Shown here: positions 1-10,108 of the stretch, piece by piece
Layout: each line of letters opens with the position of its first letter
Numbering within the stretch: position 1 is the stretch's first letter
Assembly (NCBI RefSeq): GCF_021728295.1
Contig: NZ_JAKJXE010000007.1
Coordinates: 248,001 to 312,000 of the forward strand
From: Pseudomonas petrae
GTDB lineage: Bacteria > Pseudomonadota > Gammaproteobacteria > Pseudomonadales > Pseudomonadaceae
Direction: 5' to 3'
DNA length: 64,000 bases
The notes under the pieces: generated by a model
The model's database searches: none
What the model was told of the DNA's origin: nothing
The model's input: only the letters and a program-made list of their open reading frames with translations
Translations under genes and position numbers: made by a program

Positions 1-608
1 GTGTAGAACAGCGCGCCCTTTTGATTGGGGTCAGACAGGCGCGCCTGATAGCGGCTCAAAGCAGCGATGCCGTCGCGGTATTGAGACTCGCTCGAAGGCA
101 GCACCCAGCTCTTGTTGTCGAAATTGAACAGCGGCTCGGCGCGTGCCAGGTCGCCATCTTCGGCGGACTGCGACTGCGAGCGGGCGAAGTCTTTACGCAG
201 CGCACGGCTCAGGTCGCGCACCTGGACCAGCACGCCGTATTCCCAACTCGGCATGTTGTCCATCCACAGACCGGGCGGCGAGCGGTCGTTGGAAATGTAA
301 CCGCCCGGTTTATCCAGCAGAGTGGAGGCGACGGTCTTGAGGGTTTCGACGGTGGTGTAGCCCAGCACCATCTGCTTGCCTTCGCTTTGCGCGGCAGCCT
401 GGGCTTGCTGCTGGACCGGAAACAGTGGCGGTTCGCTGCTCCACCAGATGCCGAGCACGACGGTGACCACCAGATAAATGCCCACCACGGCGCCGACGGC
501 GCGACTGAACAACAGGCCGCCCCAATAACCGCGAGGCGCCTTGCCCATCGGCTTTTCGTCAACGCGTTCAGTTCCCGCGCTGCCCGAGCGCTTCTTCCAA
601 TCCAGCAT
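1..608 (-). CDS. DUF2333 family membrane protein (3' end outside the window)
   Basis: The reverse strand is open from the ATG at 608 to the window edge, about 202 codons, with no stop, so the gene is partial. The N-terminus is basic and cytoplasmic-looking (MLDWKKRSGSAG), followed by one hydrophobic segment around residues 28-52 (LLFSRAVGAVVGIYLVVTVV) and a long presumed periplasmic part. That part contains VLGYTTVETLKTVASTLLDK and GGYISNDRSPPGLWMDNMPS, which I recognise from the DUF2333 family of gamma-proteobacteria. Its function is unknown. It is divergent from gcbA, with a 509-base repeat-containing spacer between them. The frame is supported by uninterrupted, Pseudomonas-like coding; the other open frames here are its shadows. 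Confidence 0.82.
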   Translation of the reverse strand, partial: MLDWKKRSGSAGTERVDEKPMGKAPRGYWGGLLFSRAVGAVVGIYLVVTVVLGIWWSSEPPLFPVQQQAQAAAQSEGKQMVLGYTTVETLKTVASTLLDKPGGYISNDRSPPGLWMDNMPSWEYGVLVQVRDLSRALRKDFARSQSQSAEDGDLARAEPLFNFDNKSWVLPSSESQYRDGIAALSRYQARLSDPNQKGALFY

Positions 609-1117
609 GGCCTTGTCCTTTCAATCACGGAATTCAGTGCTTCTGACCGCAACCTTACAGCAAGGTGCGTTTGGCAGGAATGTGGTGGCAGGTGCAATTC
701 TTTAGCAACTGAGTCGTGCGGATTCTGCTAGCTGCGTTGCCCCTTCCGGCCCCTTCCCGGCTAAAACTGGTCCTGCCAGGGATGCGCGGTGGCAGTAGGA
801 CCGCTTTAGCCGGGAAAGGATAGGCCTTGTGATTCAGTAGGACCGGCTCTACCCGGGAAGGGGCAAGTTCGCGCGCCGCCAGGGTTTCGCCTCAAGGCAC
901 CTCATCCATTCTCTTACTCCCCACGACCCGGCCAGGCTTCCCGTCTGAATCGAACCAACTGGTTCGAACACTCAAAATGAGTCAAAAGATGGAAATTTGA
1001 CGGATAAAACCGTCAAAAATAACGAGAAAATGACTTGCGGCATCCTGACTAGGGAAAAGTAGTGCTAGCATAGCGCCAGCATTTATATCGGGGTTTCCCC
1101 TATAAAGAAGTCAGAAC
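609..1117. other. Divergent intergenic region upstream of gcbA
   Basis: No gene is seen in these 509 bases. The left half carries three REP half-sites (listed separately). The right half, about 950-1117, is distinctly AT-richer and holds short A/T tracts and the string tgctagcatag about 50 bases before the gcbA ATG, which could be a -10 region. I cannot define a -35 element with confidence. The promoters of gcbA and of the DUF2333 gene should both lie here. Confidence 0.5.
751..867. repeat. REP cluster, GGCTTTAGCCGGGAAG type, three half-sites
   Basis: The half-site cttcccggctaaa(a/g)c(t/c)ggtcct appears once in one orientation and then twice inverted (tttagccgggaaagg and ctctacccgggaaggggc). 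The inverted copies can form stems. The same family recurs at 7281, 13158, 50971 and 58797. It marks an extragenic palindromic repeat, not a gene. Confidence 0.85.
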
Positions 1118-2782
1118 ATGACCGAAGTAGAAGATCCGAGCCGCGACCGGCTCAAACACCACTTTGCCCAGCGCGTTATCCATCAGGCTCGTCAGATTCT
1201 TGAGGTGTGGCAACGCCTGCAGCAAAGTGAATGGTCGGCAACGGACATGGCTGAACTCACCGAGGCCAACAAGCGGCTACTGCGATTCGCTGAACGTTTC
1301 GAGCAGGCCGAGCACGCGCAACTGGCCAACGCGATCAGCCTGGCGTTGCTTGACGTCGAAGCCAACCGCGGCCGCTTGAGCAGCGCCCTGATCACCGACC
1401 TCAATCGCCTGATGCAACGCCTGTCCCGAACCGGCCTCAGGCATGGCGACCGTCTTGAGCAAACCGCCCTGCCGCCCCTGCGCAAGCCGATTTACATCGT
1501 GCTGGAGGATCATGAACGCGGCGAGCGTCTGGCCAAGCAACTGGAATTCTTCGGCCTGAGCGCGCGGTCGCTGGGCAGCGTCGACACGTTCCACATGACC
1601 ATGGCCGAGCGCTTGCCCGCCGCCGTTGTCATGGACGTCGACTTCGGTGGAGCGGGCCAGGGCCTGAAGCTCGCCACTCAGATGCAGGAAGGACTCGAGC
1701 AAAAACTGCCGCTGCTGTTTTTTAGCCATCACGAGACAGACACGCTCACGCGCCTCGCCGCCGTGCGCGCCGGAGGCGAAGAATTTCTGACCGGCACGCT
1801 TGAAGCCTCAAGTCTGCTGGAGAAAATTGAAATCCTGACCCGGGTCGCGCAGTACGAACCTTACAAGGTCCTGATCATCGACGATTCGCGCGCCCAGGCG
1901 ACGCACACCGAGCGCTTGCTAAACGGTGCCGGAATCGTCACCAGGACCCTGCTCGACCCAATCAAGACCATGCCTGAACTGGCCGACTTTCAGCCTGACC
2001 TGATCATCCTCGACATGTATATGCCCGGCTGCACCGGCACCGAGTTGGCCAAGGTGATCCGCCACAATGACCGCTACGTCAGCGTACCGATCATCTACCT
2101 CTCGGCTGAAGACGATCTGGATAAGCAGCTGGATGCGATGAGCGAAGGCGGCGACGATTTCCTCACCAAACCCATCAAGCCTCGCCATCTGATCACCACC
2201 GTGCGCAATCGCGCGGCACGGGCTCGCAACCTCAAGGCGCGCATGGTCCGCGATAGCCTGACCGGCTTGTACAACCACACGCACATCCTGCAATTGCTCG
2301 AAGATTGCAGCTTCCGCTCGCGGCGTGAGAACAAGCCGCTGAGCTTCGCCATGCTGGACATCGACCACTTCAAGAAGGTCAACGACAGCCACGGCCATCC
2401 CATGGGCGACCGGGTGATCAAGAGCCTGGCGCTGTTCCTCAAACAACGCCTGCGCAAGACCGACTACATCGGTCGCTATGGCGGTGAGGAATTCGCCGTG
2501 GTCATGCCGGACACTGATCTGTCAGCCGCCCACCGCGTGCTCGACGAAATCCGCCAGCGCTTCGCCGAAATCCACTACCCCGCGCAGCCAGTGGACCTGT
2601 TCTGCACTTTCAGCGCAGGGGTGGTGGAAATTTCCGAGAACGACGACGTGCTGATGATGGCCTCGCAAGCAGACGAAGCGCTGTACCGCGCAAAAAAAGC
2701 AGGCCGCAATCAGGTGCATGGGCTAGAGGTACAGGTAGCCGTGTCGTCTCTGAGCAAACACACTCAGCCGGACATCGTTTGA
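1118..2782 (+). CDS. gcbA: Diguanylate cyclase with two receiver domains, GcbA-like
   Basis: The enzyme makes the second messenger c-di-GMP from two GTP. The 554 residues comprise an N-terminal helical region (1-120), a receiver-like domain (about 124-240, candidate Asp173), a second receiver (about 249-365, DDS acidic pocket, phospho-acceptor Asp299, Lys351) and a GGDEF domain (about 375-540). The active-site motif is GGEEF at 455-459. An RxxD autoinhibitory I-site (446-449) sits exactly five residues upstream, so an active, product-inhibited cyclase is predicted. Domain order and the neighbouring dsbD-aroQ-accBC match P. aeruginosa PA4843, known as GcbA/AdcA, which acts in surface attachment and dispersal. 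The gene is monocistronic, with a 116-base gap to dsbD. No transmembrane segment is seen. Confidence 0.9.
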   Translation: MTEVEDPSRDRLKHHFAQRVIHQARQILEVWQRLQQSEWSATDMAELTEANKRLLRFAERFEQAEHAQLANAISLALLDVEANRGRLSSALITDLNRLMQRLSRTGLRHGDRLEQTALPPLRKPIYIVLEDHERGERLAKQLEFFGLSARSLGSVDTFHMTMAERLPAAVVMDVDFGGAGQGLKLATQMQEGLEQKLPLLFFSHHETDTLTRLAAVRAGGEEFLTGTLEASSLLEKIEILTRVAQYEPYKVLIIDDSRAQATHTERLLNGAGIVTRTLLDPIKTMPELADFQPDLIILDMYMPGCTGTELAKVIRHNDRYVSVPIIYLSAEDDLDKQLDAMSEGGDDFLTKPIKPRHLITTVRNRAARARNLKARMVRDSLTGLYNHTHILQLLEDCSFRSRRENKPLSFAMLDIDHFKKVNDSHGHPMGDRVIKSLALFLKQRLRKTDYIGRYGGEEFAVVMPDTDLSAAHRVLDEIRQRFAEIHYPAQPVDLFCTFSAGVVEISENDDVLMMASQADEALYRAKKAGRNQVHGLEVQVAVSSLSKHTQPDIV

Positions 2783-2898
2783 CTGGCTGCGTCCTACATC
2801 ATTTTCAGACCGAAGCTCTGACCGAAGAACTACAGCCCTCCCTGCACGCCCGCAGCCACTCCGCTATCATGCGCGGACTTCTGTGATGCGAGACCGCC

Positions 2899-4683
2899 AT
2901 GCGCCGCCTGCTTTGTCTGTTACTGCTGATCTGTGCCCTGCCCGCCGTCGGCGCGAGCTTTCTGGAGAACAGATCGAGCCCCACACTGGGCGGCGCAGCA
3001 GTCGACAACAGCAAAGACTTCCTGCCGGTTCGTCAGGCGTTCCAGCTGAACCTGAGCGACACCACCCCTGAGTCCATCAAGCTGCAGTTTGTCGCCACCG
3101 AAGGCTACTATCTGTATCGCCATCGCTTTCAGTTCCGCACCGAGCCCGCCGACATCGGCCTCGGCGCTGCGCAACTCCCGGACGGCGAAAAGAAACCCGA
3201 TGAGTACTTCGGCGACGTCGAGGTGTATCACGGCATTCTCGATGTCAACCTGCCGCGCAAAGCCGGCGACACCCGCCCTTTTACACTTGTCGTCACCTAT
3301 CAGGGCTGCGCGGACAAAGGGCTCTGCTATCCGCCGGAAACCGAGCGTCTGAGCATTGGCGGCGCGAGCCCTGCAGCGTCCGATACCCCACTCGCTGGCG
3401 AGGTCGCCAACGTCGAGTTCAGCTGGAAACAACTGGCGCTGTTTTTCCTCGCTGGCGTCGGGCTGACCTTTACGCCGTGCGTGTTGCCGATGCTGCCGAT
3501 CCTCTCTGGCGTGGTCCTGCGCGGGCAGATCGGCGGGCTGCGCGGCTTCTCTTTGTCCTTGGCCTACGTGCTGCCGATGGCAATCTGCTTTGCCATCCTT
3601 GGCGCAGTGATGGGCATGTTTGGCGCCAGCCTGAATCTGCAGGCGCGTCTGCAATCGGCGTGGGTGCTCGTGCCGTTCGCCGGGTTCTTTGCGCTGTTTG
3701 CCGTCGCCATGTTCGGCGCGTTCGAGCTTCGCCTGCCCCGCGCGCTCAATGACCGACTGGACCGCATCGCCGGCAATACGCAGGGCGGGTCTCTGTGGGG
3801 AGCGGCAGTTCTGGGCGTGGTATCAAGCCTGCTGGTCTCGCCTTGTGTCTCTGCACCATTGGCCGGCGCACTGCTTTATATAAGCGCGAGCGGCGATGCG
3901 CTGGGCGGGGCCTTGAAACTGTTCGTTCTGGGCCTGGGCATGGGCACCCCGCTGGTGCTGGTGGCAACGGGCGGCGCGGCGTGGCTGCCTAAAAGCGGGC
4001 CGTGGCTGGTCGCTGTAAAGAACGCCATCGGCGTGCTGTTGCTGGCCCTCGCCATCGGTTTGCTCAGCCGGGTGATTCCGGGGCAGGCCACGTTGCTGTT
4101 GATCGGGCTGCTATGGGCCGGCGTTGCGCTTTTCCTGGGGGTGCTTGAGTTTGGGCAAAAGACCACGCGGGGCCGCCTCGCTCAATTGCTTGGCCTGTTC
4201 TTGCTGGTTTATGCCCTTGCCTGCTGGTACGGCGCGTTAAGCGGTCAGACCGACCCGCTGCGTCCTCTGGGTCAATCCCAGATCATTTCGGGCCGTGCTC
4301 AACCGACCTCGGAAAGCCGCTGGCAGACCGTGACCCAGGCCAGCGAACTGGACCGAATCCTTGAGGAGTCGAAAAGCGCGGGCCAAGCGGTGCTGGTCGA
4401 CTGGTACGCCGACTGGTGCATCAGCTGCAAGGTCATCGAGCATGAGGTTCTGCCGGATCCGAAAATCGTCAGCCAGTTGGGCGCTTTCAGGCTGATCCGT
4501 TTCGACATGACTGACAGCAACGCCGAGCAACGCGCGTTGCTGGATCGCTACAAACTGTTTGGCCCTCCCGCGCTGCTGTTTTTTGGAAAAAACGGCAACG
4601 AGCTGGAAAATGTGCGCGTCGTCGGCGAAATCGACGTCCAGGCGTTCGCAGAGCGGCTTTCTAGAGCAAATGACCAAATTTAG
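2899..4683 (+). CDS. dsbD: Thiol:disulfide interchange protein DsbD
   Basis: DsbD carries electrons from cytoplasmic thioredoxin across the inner membrane to periplasmic DsbC/DsbG and CcmG partners. The 594 residues show a signal peptide (MRRLLCLLLLICALPAVG), a periplasmic alpha domain with the Cys pair in GCADKGLCYPP, an eight-helix membrane domain with the two redox cysteines in FTPCVLPMLP and SPCVSAPLAG, and a C-terminal thioredoxin domain with Cys507-Ile-Ser-Cys510 in WYADWCISCK. All three redox pairs are present, so the protein should be functional. Length is typical. The ATG at 2899 begins the signal peptide directly. It lies upstream of aroQ with a 152-base gap. Confidence 0.95.
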   Translation: MRRLLCLLLLICALPAVGASFLENRSSPTLGGAAVDNSKDFLPVRQAFQLNLSDTTPESIKLQFVATEGYYLYRHRFQFRTEPADIGLGAAQLPDGEKKPDEYFGDVEVYHGILDVNLPRKAGDTRPFTLVVTYQGCADKGLCYPPETERLSIGGASPAASDTPLAGEVANVEFSWKQLALFFLAGVGLTFTPCVLPMLPILSGVVLRGQIGGLRGFSLSLAYVLPMAICFAILGAVMGMFGASLNLQARLQSAWVLVPFAGFFALFAVAMFGAFELRLPRALNDRLDRIAGNTQGGSLWGAAVLGVVSSLLVSPCVSAPLAGALLYISASGDALGGALKLFVLGLGMGTPLVLVATGGAAWLPKSGPWLVAVKNAIGVLLLALAIGLLSRVIPGQATLLLIGLLWAGVALFLGVLEFGQKTTRGRLAQLLGLFLLVYALACWYGALSGQTDPLRPLGQSQIISGRAQPTSESRWQTVTQASELDRILEESKSAGQAVLVDWYADWCISCKVIEHEVLPDPKIVSQLGAFRLIRFDMTDSNAEQRALLDRYKLFGPPALLFFGKNGNELENVRVVGEIDVQAFAERLSRANDQI

Positions 4684-4835
4684 CGCCATGGTCACAAACT
4701 TCGCGCGAACATCGGGCATCGTGCTGAATATTGTGGGTAACTGGACAGTCCATCGTACTTTCCGGCATAGTCGCTGCCCATCAGCGGCTCACTCTGTGCG
4801 TGAGCGTCGAAAACGCGAACAACAAGGAACACTCG

Positions 4836-5288
4836 ATGGCGACTTTTCTGGTTCTTCACGGACCTAACCTGAACCTGCTGGGGACCCGTGAACCGGGGAT
4901 CTATGGCTCGATCACGTTGGCCGATATCAACCAGGACCTGGAACAGCGTGCGCGCGAAGCCGGTCACCATCTGATGTACCTGCAGAGCAACGCTGAATAC
5001 GAATTGATCGACCGCATCCACGCTGCACGCGATGAAGGCGTGGACTTCATCCTGATCAATCCGGCTGCTTTTACGCACACAAGCGTTGCGATACGTGACG
5101 CGTTGCTGGGAGTGAGCATCCCATTCATCGAAGTGCACCTTTCAAACGTGCACAAGCGCGAACCTTTCCGCCATCACTCCTACTTTTCAGATGTTGCTGT
5201 AGGCGTGATCTGCGGCCTTGGCGCCAGCGGTTACCGACTGGCCCTGGAGGCCGCCCTGGAACAATTGGCCAATAGTTCGAAGGCGTGA
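4836..5288 (+). CDS. aroQ: Type II 3-dehydroquinate dehydratase
   Basis: This catalyses the third step of the shikimate pathway, 3-dehydroquinate to 3-dehydroshikimate. The 150 residues are the usual size of the small dodecameric type II enzyme. Diagnostic motifs are [18 protein letters not shown] near the N-terminus (with the catalytic Tyr), [16 protein letters not shown] in the middle and [20 protein letters not shown] with the catalytic His. The start at 4836 ([10 protein letters not shown]) is chosen over an upstream in-frame ATG because it begins at the conserved core and has an AAGGA-type site in aacaaggaacac. Just 80 bases separate it from accB. Confidence 0.96.
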   Translation: MATFLVLHGPNLNLLGTREPGIYGSITLADINQDLEQRAREAGHHLMYLQSNAEYELIDRIHAARDEGVDFILINPAAFTHTSVAIRDALLGVSIPFIEVHLSNVHKREPFRHHSYFSDVAVGVICGLGASGYRLALEAALEQLANSSKA

Positions 5289-5368
5289 ACGGCACAGTCC
5301 CGTACTGAGCCAGACCGCCGGAACCGGCTACCAAATCCCCCTGACCGTCCCTTGGGAGTTGATGATTA

Positions 5369-5824
5369 ATGGATATCCGTAAAGTCAAGAAACTGATCGA
5401 ATTGCTGGAAGAGTCCGGCATCGACGAACTGGAAATCCGTGAAGGCGAAGAATCCGTACGGATCAGCCGTCACAGCAAGACTCCAGCACAGCAGTACTAC
5501 GCGCCTGCCCCGGTTGCCGCTCCGGCACCTGCCCCGGTTGCAGCGCCAGTGGCCGCCGCCGCTGAAGCGCCTTCTGCTCCGAAGTACAACGGCAGCGTCA
5601 TCAAATCGCCAATGGTCGGTACGTTCTACCGTACTCCGGCGCCTGGCTCGCCAGCGTTCGTTGAAGTCGGCAAGACCGTCAAGAAAGGCGACACCATCTG
5701 CATCGTTGAAGCGATGAAAATGATGAACCACATCGAAGCTGAAGTCAGCGGCACGATCGAATCCATCCTGGTAGAAAACGGTCAGCCGGTTGAGTATGAC
5801 CAGCCGCTGTTCACCATCGTTTGA
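5369..5824 (+). CDS. accB: Biotin carboxyl carrier protein of acetyl-CoA carboxylase
   Basis: AccB carries the biotin that shuttles CO2 between biotin carboxylase (AccC) and carboxyltransferase in the first committed step of fatty acid synthesis. The 151 residues contain an N-terminal dimerisation region ([18 protein letters not shown]), a flexible Ala/Pro linker at about 45-72, and a C-terminal biotinyl domain with [12 protein letters not shown]. The biotinylated Lys is residue 117. It is followed after 17 bases by accC, the usual two-gene operon. Confidence 0.97.
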   Translation: MDIRKVKKLIELLEESGIDELEIREGEESVRISRHSKTPAQQYYAPAPVAAPAPAPVAAPVAAAAEAPSAPKYNGSVIKSPMVGTFYRTPAPGSPAFVEVGKTVKKGDTICIVEAMKMMNHIEAEVSGTIESILVENGQPVEYDQPLFTIV

Positions 5825-5841
5825 ACCGGGGAGAGCCTGCG

Positions 5842-7191
5842 ATGTTGGAAAAAGTCCTGATCGCCAACCGCGGCGAAATCGCCTTGCGCATCTTGCGTGC
5901 CTGTAAAGAACTGGGCATCAAGACCGTCGCGGTCCATTCCACGGCAGACCGTGAGCTGATGCACCTTGGCCTGGCAGACGAAACCGTCTGTATTGGCCCG
6001 GCGCCAGCCAACCTGTCGTACCTGAACATTCCGGCCATTATTTCGGCTGCAGAGCTGACTGGCGCCACGGCGATTCACCCGGGCTACGGTTTCCTCGCGG
6101 AAAACGCAGACTTTGCCGAGCAGGTAGAGAAATCCGGCTTCGCCTTCATCGGCCCGAAAGCCGAAACCATTCGCCTGATGGGCGACAAGGTTTCCGCCAA
6201 GGACGCCATGAAGCTTGCCAACGTGCCGACCGTTCCCGGTTCCGACGGCCCGTTGCCAGAAGACGAAGAAACTGCGTTGCGCATTGGCCGTGAAGTCGGC
6301 TATCCGGTGATCATCAAGGCCGCTGGCGGCGGCGGCGGTCGCGGCATGCGCGTGGTGCACAAAGAAGAAGACCTGATCGAAGCGGCCAAGCAGACCCGTG
6401 CTGAAGCGGCTGCGTGGTTCAGCAACCCGATGGTCTACCTGGAAAAATACCTGACCAATCCGCGTCACGTGGAAGTGCAGGTGATTTCCGACGGTCAGGG
6501 CCAGGCGATTCATCTGGGCGATCGCGATTGCTCCTTGCAGCGCCGTCACCAGAAGGTCCTGGAAGAAGCGCCGGCGCCGTTCATCGACGAACAGGCCCGC
6601 AAAGATGTGTTCGCGGCCTGTGTCAAAGCGTGCATCGACATCGGCTACCGTGGCGCCGGCACGTTCGAGTTCCTGTACGAGAACGGCCGCTTCTACTTCA
6701 TCGAAATGAACACCCGTGTTCAGGTGGAGCACCCGGTTTCGGAGATGGTCACCGGTATCGACATCGTCAAGGAGATGCTCAGCATCGCCGCCGGCAACAA
6801 ACTGTCGTATACCCAGGATGACGTGGTCATCACCGGGCATGCGCTGGAATGCCGGATCAACGCTGAAGATCCGAAGACCTTTGTCCCGAGCCCGGGCCTG
6901 GTCAAGCATTTCCATGCGCCAGGCGGTAATGGCGTGCGTGTGGATTCGCACCTCTACAGCGGCTACAAGGTTCCGTCCAACTACGACTCGTTGATCGGCA
7001 AGCTGATCACCTGGGGCGCAACCCGCGACGAAGCCATGGCGCGCATGCGTAACGCCCTGGACGAAATCGTGGTCGACGGGATCAAGACCAACATCCCGCT
7101 GCACCGTGATCTGACCCGCGATGAAGGCTTCTGCGAAGGCGGCGTCAACATCCACTACCTGGAACACAAGCTGGCGGCTGACAAGCATTGA
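5842..7191 (+). CDS. accC: Biotin carboxylase subunit of acetyl-CoA carboxylase
   Basis: AccC uses ATP and bicarbonate to carboxylate the biotin on AccB. The 449-residue protein starts [18 protein letters not shown]. It has the ATP-grasp glycine loop [11 protein letters not shown], the biotin-carboxylase signature region ([19 protein letters not shown]), [14 protein letters not shown] with metal and bicarbonate ligands, and a C-terminal domain ending [10 protein letters not shown]. An upstream in-frame ATG at 5821 overlaps the accB stop; 5842 is preferred because it matches the family N-terminus and follows ggggagagcc. A strong terminator follows at 7215-7246. Confidence 0.97.
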   Translation: MLEKVLIANRGEIALRILRACKELGIKTVAVHSTADRELMHLGLADETVCIGPAPANLSYLNIPAIISAAELTGATAIHPGYGFLAENADFAEQVEKSGFAFIGPKAETIRLMGDKVSAKDAMKLANVPTVPGSDGPLPEDEETALRIGREVGYPVIIKAAGGGGGRGMRVVHKEEDLIEAAKQTRAEAAAWFSNPMVYLEKYLTNPRHVEVQVISDGQGQAIHLGDRDCSLQRRHQKVLEEAPAPFIDEQARKDVFAACVKACIDIGYRGAGTFEFLYENGRFYFIEMNTRVQVEHPVSEMVTGIDIVKEMLSIAAGNKLSYTQDDVVITGHALECRINAEDPKTFVPSPGLVKHFHAPGGNGVRVDSHLYSGYKVPSNYDSLIGKLITWGATRDEAMARMRNALDEIVVDGIKTNIPLHRDLTRDEGFCEGGVNIHYLEHKLAADKH

Positions 7192-7214
7192 TCTGCCAGT
7201 AAGTGCTACAGACC

Positions 7215-7246
7215 AACAAAGCCGCTTTCGAGCGGCTTTGTTGTTT
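7215..7246. terminator. Rho-independent terminator after accC
   Basis: AACAAAGCCGCT pairs perfectly over 12 bases with AGCGGCTTTGTT around a TTCG tetraloop and is followed by TTGTTT. It lies 24 bases past the accC stop. The symmetrical A and T flanks could also stop transcription from the other side. Confidence 0.93.
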
Positions 7247-7280
7247 CTGGACCCTGCCACCTGGGTTTGAGCCGTCTCAT

Positions 7281-7377
7281 TTGTAGGACCGGCTTCAGCC
7301 GGGAAGAGGCCGCTGCGATCGCCATCACCTTTGCGGTGTGAACACTGACGCCTTCCCGGCTAAAGCCGGTCCTACCT
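7281..7377. repeat. REP pair (REPIN) between accC and prmA
   Basis: Two inverted half-sites, gtaggaccggcttcagccgg at the left and its inverse ccggctaaagccggtcctac at the right, are separated by about 55 bases of unrelated sequence. This fills most of the 327-base accC-prmA gap; the remainder holds the terminator and presumably the prmA promoter. Confidence 0.9.
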
Positions 7378-7518
7378 ATTCACCTTCCCCCGCCAGAATC
7401 ACACGCACGCCACAGATCGCCACACCCACTTTGTTGTTTCCCCGCGAACCCCGTAAACTTGCCGGTCTTTCGTGGCCGTCGGCCGCCGTTCAATTTTCCA
7501 ACTCGAAGGTCACCCGCC

Positions 7519-8397
7519 ATGCCTTGGCTGCAAGTCCGTCTCGCCATTAGCCCAGAACAAGCCGAAACCTACGAAGACGCCCTGCTTGAAGTCGGCGCCG
7601 TATCGGTGACGTTCATGGACGCTGAAGACCAGCCGATCTTCGAGCCAGAGCTGAACACCACGCCGCTGTGGTCGCACACGCACCTGCTGGCGCTGTTCGA
7701 AGCCGACACCGATGCCGATCACGTACTCGCTCACCTGAGATTGCTCACCGACGCCGAGCTGCCGGAACACACCCACGAAGTGATCGAAGATCAGGACTGG
7801 GAACGCAGCTGGATGGACAACTTCAACCCGATGCGCTTCGGCCAGCGGCTGTGGATCGTGCCGAGCTGGCACGCCGCGCCGGAGCCGGAAGCGGTCAATC
7901 TGTTGCTCGACCCTGGCCTCGCATTCGGCACGGGTACCCATCCGACCACTGCGTTGTGCCTCGAGTGGCTCGACGGCCAGGACCTCGCCGGCTGCAACGT
8001 GCTGGATTTCGGCTGCGGCTCCGGCATTCTCGCCATCGCCGCACTGCTGCTGGGCGCTGAACAAGCCGTCGGCACCGATATCGACGTCCAGGCCCTTGAA
8101 GCCTCGCGCGACAACGCCGGCCGCAACAACGTCCCGGCCGAGAAATTCCCGTTGTACTTGCCTGAAGACCTGCCCCAGGTGCCGGCCGACGTGCTCGTGG
8201 CCAACATCCTCGCGGGCCCGCTGGTTTCTCTGGCGACGCAGTTGGCGAGCCTGGTCAAACAAGGTGGCCGTCTGGCGCTGTCCGGCATCCTTGCCGAGCA
8301 AGGCGATGAAGTCGCTGCCGCTTACGCTGATACCTTCGAGCTGGACCCGATCGCCAACCGCGAGGGCTGGGTACGGATCACCGGTCGTCGCCGCTGA
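7519..8397 (+). CDS. prmA: Ribosomal protein L11 methyltransferase
   Basis: PrmA transfers methyl groups from S-adenosylmethionine to ribosomal protein L11. The 292 residues comprise an N-terminal substrate-recognition domain beginning [20 protein letters not shown], a linker with [21 protein letters not shown], and a Rossmann methyltransferase domain with the SAM loop [14 protein letters not shown] and the NIL motif in [11 protein letters not shown]. The start at 7519 is chosen because the family begins MPWLQ; the frame is open further upstream but without conservation. It precedes the DUF3426 gene by 55 bases. Confidence 0.96.
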   Translation: MPWLQVRLAISPEQAETYEDALLEVGAVSVTFMDAEDQPIFEPELNTTPLWSHTHLLALFEADTDADHVLAHLRLLTDAELPEHTHEVIEDQDWERSWMDNFNPMRFGQRLWIVPSWHAAPEPEAVNLLLDPGLAFGTGTHPTTALCLEWLDGQDLAGCNVLDFGCGSGILAIAALLLGAEQAVGTDIDVQALEASRDNAGRNNVPAEKFPLYLPEDLPQVPADVLVANILAGPLVSLATQLASLVKQGGRLALSGILAEQGDEVAAAYADTFELDPIANREGWVRITGRRR

Positions 8398-8452
8398 CAG
8401 CCAGTTGCCCTAAGATCCAACCACCAGGCGCTCTTTAACCCCGGATACCCGC

Positions 8453-9832
8453 ATGACCGACAGCTTCGTCACACAGTGCCCGCATTGCCAGACCAGTTTC
8501 CGCGTCAGTCACGCTCAGTTGAGCGTGGCCCGAGGCATGGTGCGCTGTGGCTCATGCCTGCAGGTGTTCAACGCCGCGAAACAGCTGTTGGAACAACGCG
8601 GCGGGACAACGCCGGAAACGCCGTCGCCCTCCGCGCCAAACGCCGAAAACGTTGAGAAAAAGCCGGAAATCCTCGCGCCGCAGTCCCTCGTCGTCACCCA
8701 GCCAGCGCCACTGCCGGTCAAGCGTGAAGAGCGTGATGTCGACCTGGACAGCCTGGACCTGGACGACCTCGACGTGGAATTGGCCCGTCTCGAACAGCGC
8801 GAGATTCAGCTGCCCGAGTCCTTCGGGCGGGTCAGCAAAGCGCGCGATCACGACGAAGTCGAGTCCTTCAGCGCCCGACGCGACGAGCCTGACGTCGCGC
8901 AGGAGTCGTGGGCCCACGGCATGAGTCACGACGATGTCGACCGGTTGCCCGAACTGCGTGCCGAAGTCGTCGAGGAACGCGAAGAGCACACCGACCACTC
9001 GATAGACGAAGGCCCGCTGGAAGAACCGATCAACCAGCGCGACCGCCATCGTACCGAGCCTTCATTCTCGCTGACCCCGGACGATCTGGACGACGAACCC
9101 GCTCGCCCCCACTCGCTCAAGCCTCAAGCCGAAGCTGACGATCAGCCGTCGTCGGAACGTTTCTCTGCCCTGGATACCCACAACGATCAGGATCGCCTCA
9201 GCGCACGTCAGGATGAGGACGACGATGAGCCTCCGCGCGCGTCTGCCGACGGCAAGCGTGGCGGCCGCAACGAACCGGGCCTGCGGGACAGGGCGCTGGT
9301 CGACCTGACGGATGACCCGCTGCAGTTATCCTGGCAGAAGCCCAAACCGCGCTGGGGGCGGCGTCTGCTGTGGATGCTGTTGATCCTGATTGCGCTGGGC
9401 GCACTGGCCGGCCAGTACATTGCCTACCACTTCGAGGAGCTGGCGCGACAGGATCAGTACCGCCCCGTTTTTATGGAGCTGTGCCCGACACTCGGCTGCA
9501 AAGTCCCGTCCAAGGTCGATATCAAACTGCTCAAGAGCAGCAACCTTGTCGTGCGCAGCCACCCCGAATTTCAAGGCGCACTGGTGGTCGACGCGATCAT
9601 CTATAACCGTGCGTCCTTTTCCCAGCCGTTCCCGCTGCTCGAACTACGCTTTGCCGATGCGACGGGTCAACTGATCGCCAGCCGTCGATTCAAACCGGGC
9701 GAGTACCTGAGCGGCGAGCTGGCGGGCAAGGACGAAATGCCGCCACAGACGCCGATCCATATCGCACTGGACATTCTCGACCCGGGCCCAAAGGCGGCGA
9801 ACTACAGCCTGAGCTTTCGTTCGCCGGAGTAA
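8453..9832 (+). CDS. Zinc-ribbon and DUF3426 membrane protein
   Basis: The 459 residues begin with an MJ0042-type zinc ribbon (CPHCQTSF at 9-16, then CGSC at about 33-36). A long, very acidic, low-complexity stretch follows (about 90-285, rich in Asp, Glu, Arg), then one transmembrane helix near 303-325 (LLWMLLILIALGALAGQYIA) and a C-terminal DUF3426 domain ending LSFRSPE. The architecture predicts a cytoplasmic ribbon and disordered tail anchored to the inner membrane, with a periplasmic DUF3426 part. Function is unknown. Position between prmA and dusB-fis is the conserved Pseudomonas arrangement. The disordered stretch varies strongly in length in this family, which is expected. Confidence 0.85.
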   Translation: MTDSFVTQCPHCQTSFRVSHAQLSVARGMVRCGSCLQVFNAAKQLLEQRGGTTPETPSPSAPNAENVEKKPEILAPQSLVVTQPAPLPVKREERDVDLDSLDLDDLDVELARLEQREIQLPESFGRVSKARDHDEVESFSARRDEPDVAQESWAHGMSHDDVDRLPELRAEVVEEREEHTDHSIDEGPLEEPINQRDRHRTEPSFSLTPDDLDDEPARPHSLKPQAEADDQPSSERFSALDTHNDQDRLSARQDEDDDEPPRASADGKRGGRNEPGLRDRALVDLTDDPLQLSWQKPKPRWGRRLLWMLLILIALGALAGQYIAYHFEELARQDQYRPVFMELCPTLGCKVPSKVDIKLLKSSNLVVRSHPEFQGALVVDAIIYNRASFSQPFPLLELRFADATGQLIASRRFKPGEYLSGELAGKDEMPPQTPIHIALDILDPGPKAANYSLSFRSPE

Positions 9833-10108
9833 AACGTCGCGCGCAGCGGTTTTTCCGCACCGAAATGCAGCACCTTGCACGGGACGGGATGCCCGAAATC
9901 CGACGACACTTTTATGACAATCCTGGCCTAAACCTAACCGTTTGCGATAAGAACGGAGCTGTTCAGATTTTATCCAATTCAGCCTTTATCCAGTCATCGA
10001 GAGCGGGTATCATGCCCACCCTTTTTCATACTCTGGGTCCCGTCTGAATTGGCGCTGAAGCACTTTTCGGACCAGACCTCGTGATTCGGCCCCACAACAG
10101 GTCACCCT

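Noticed and set aside
5782..7260. Minus-strand ORF of 492 codons over accC
   Set aside because: Shadow of accC, whose biotin-carboxylase motifs are unambiguous; it also runs through the accC terminator.
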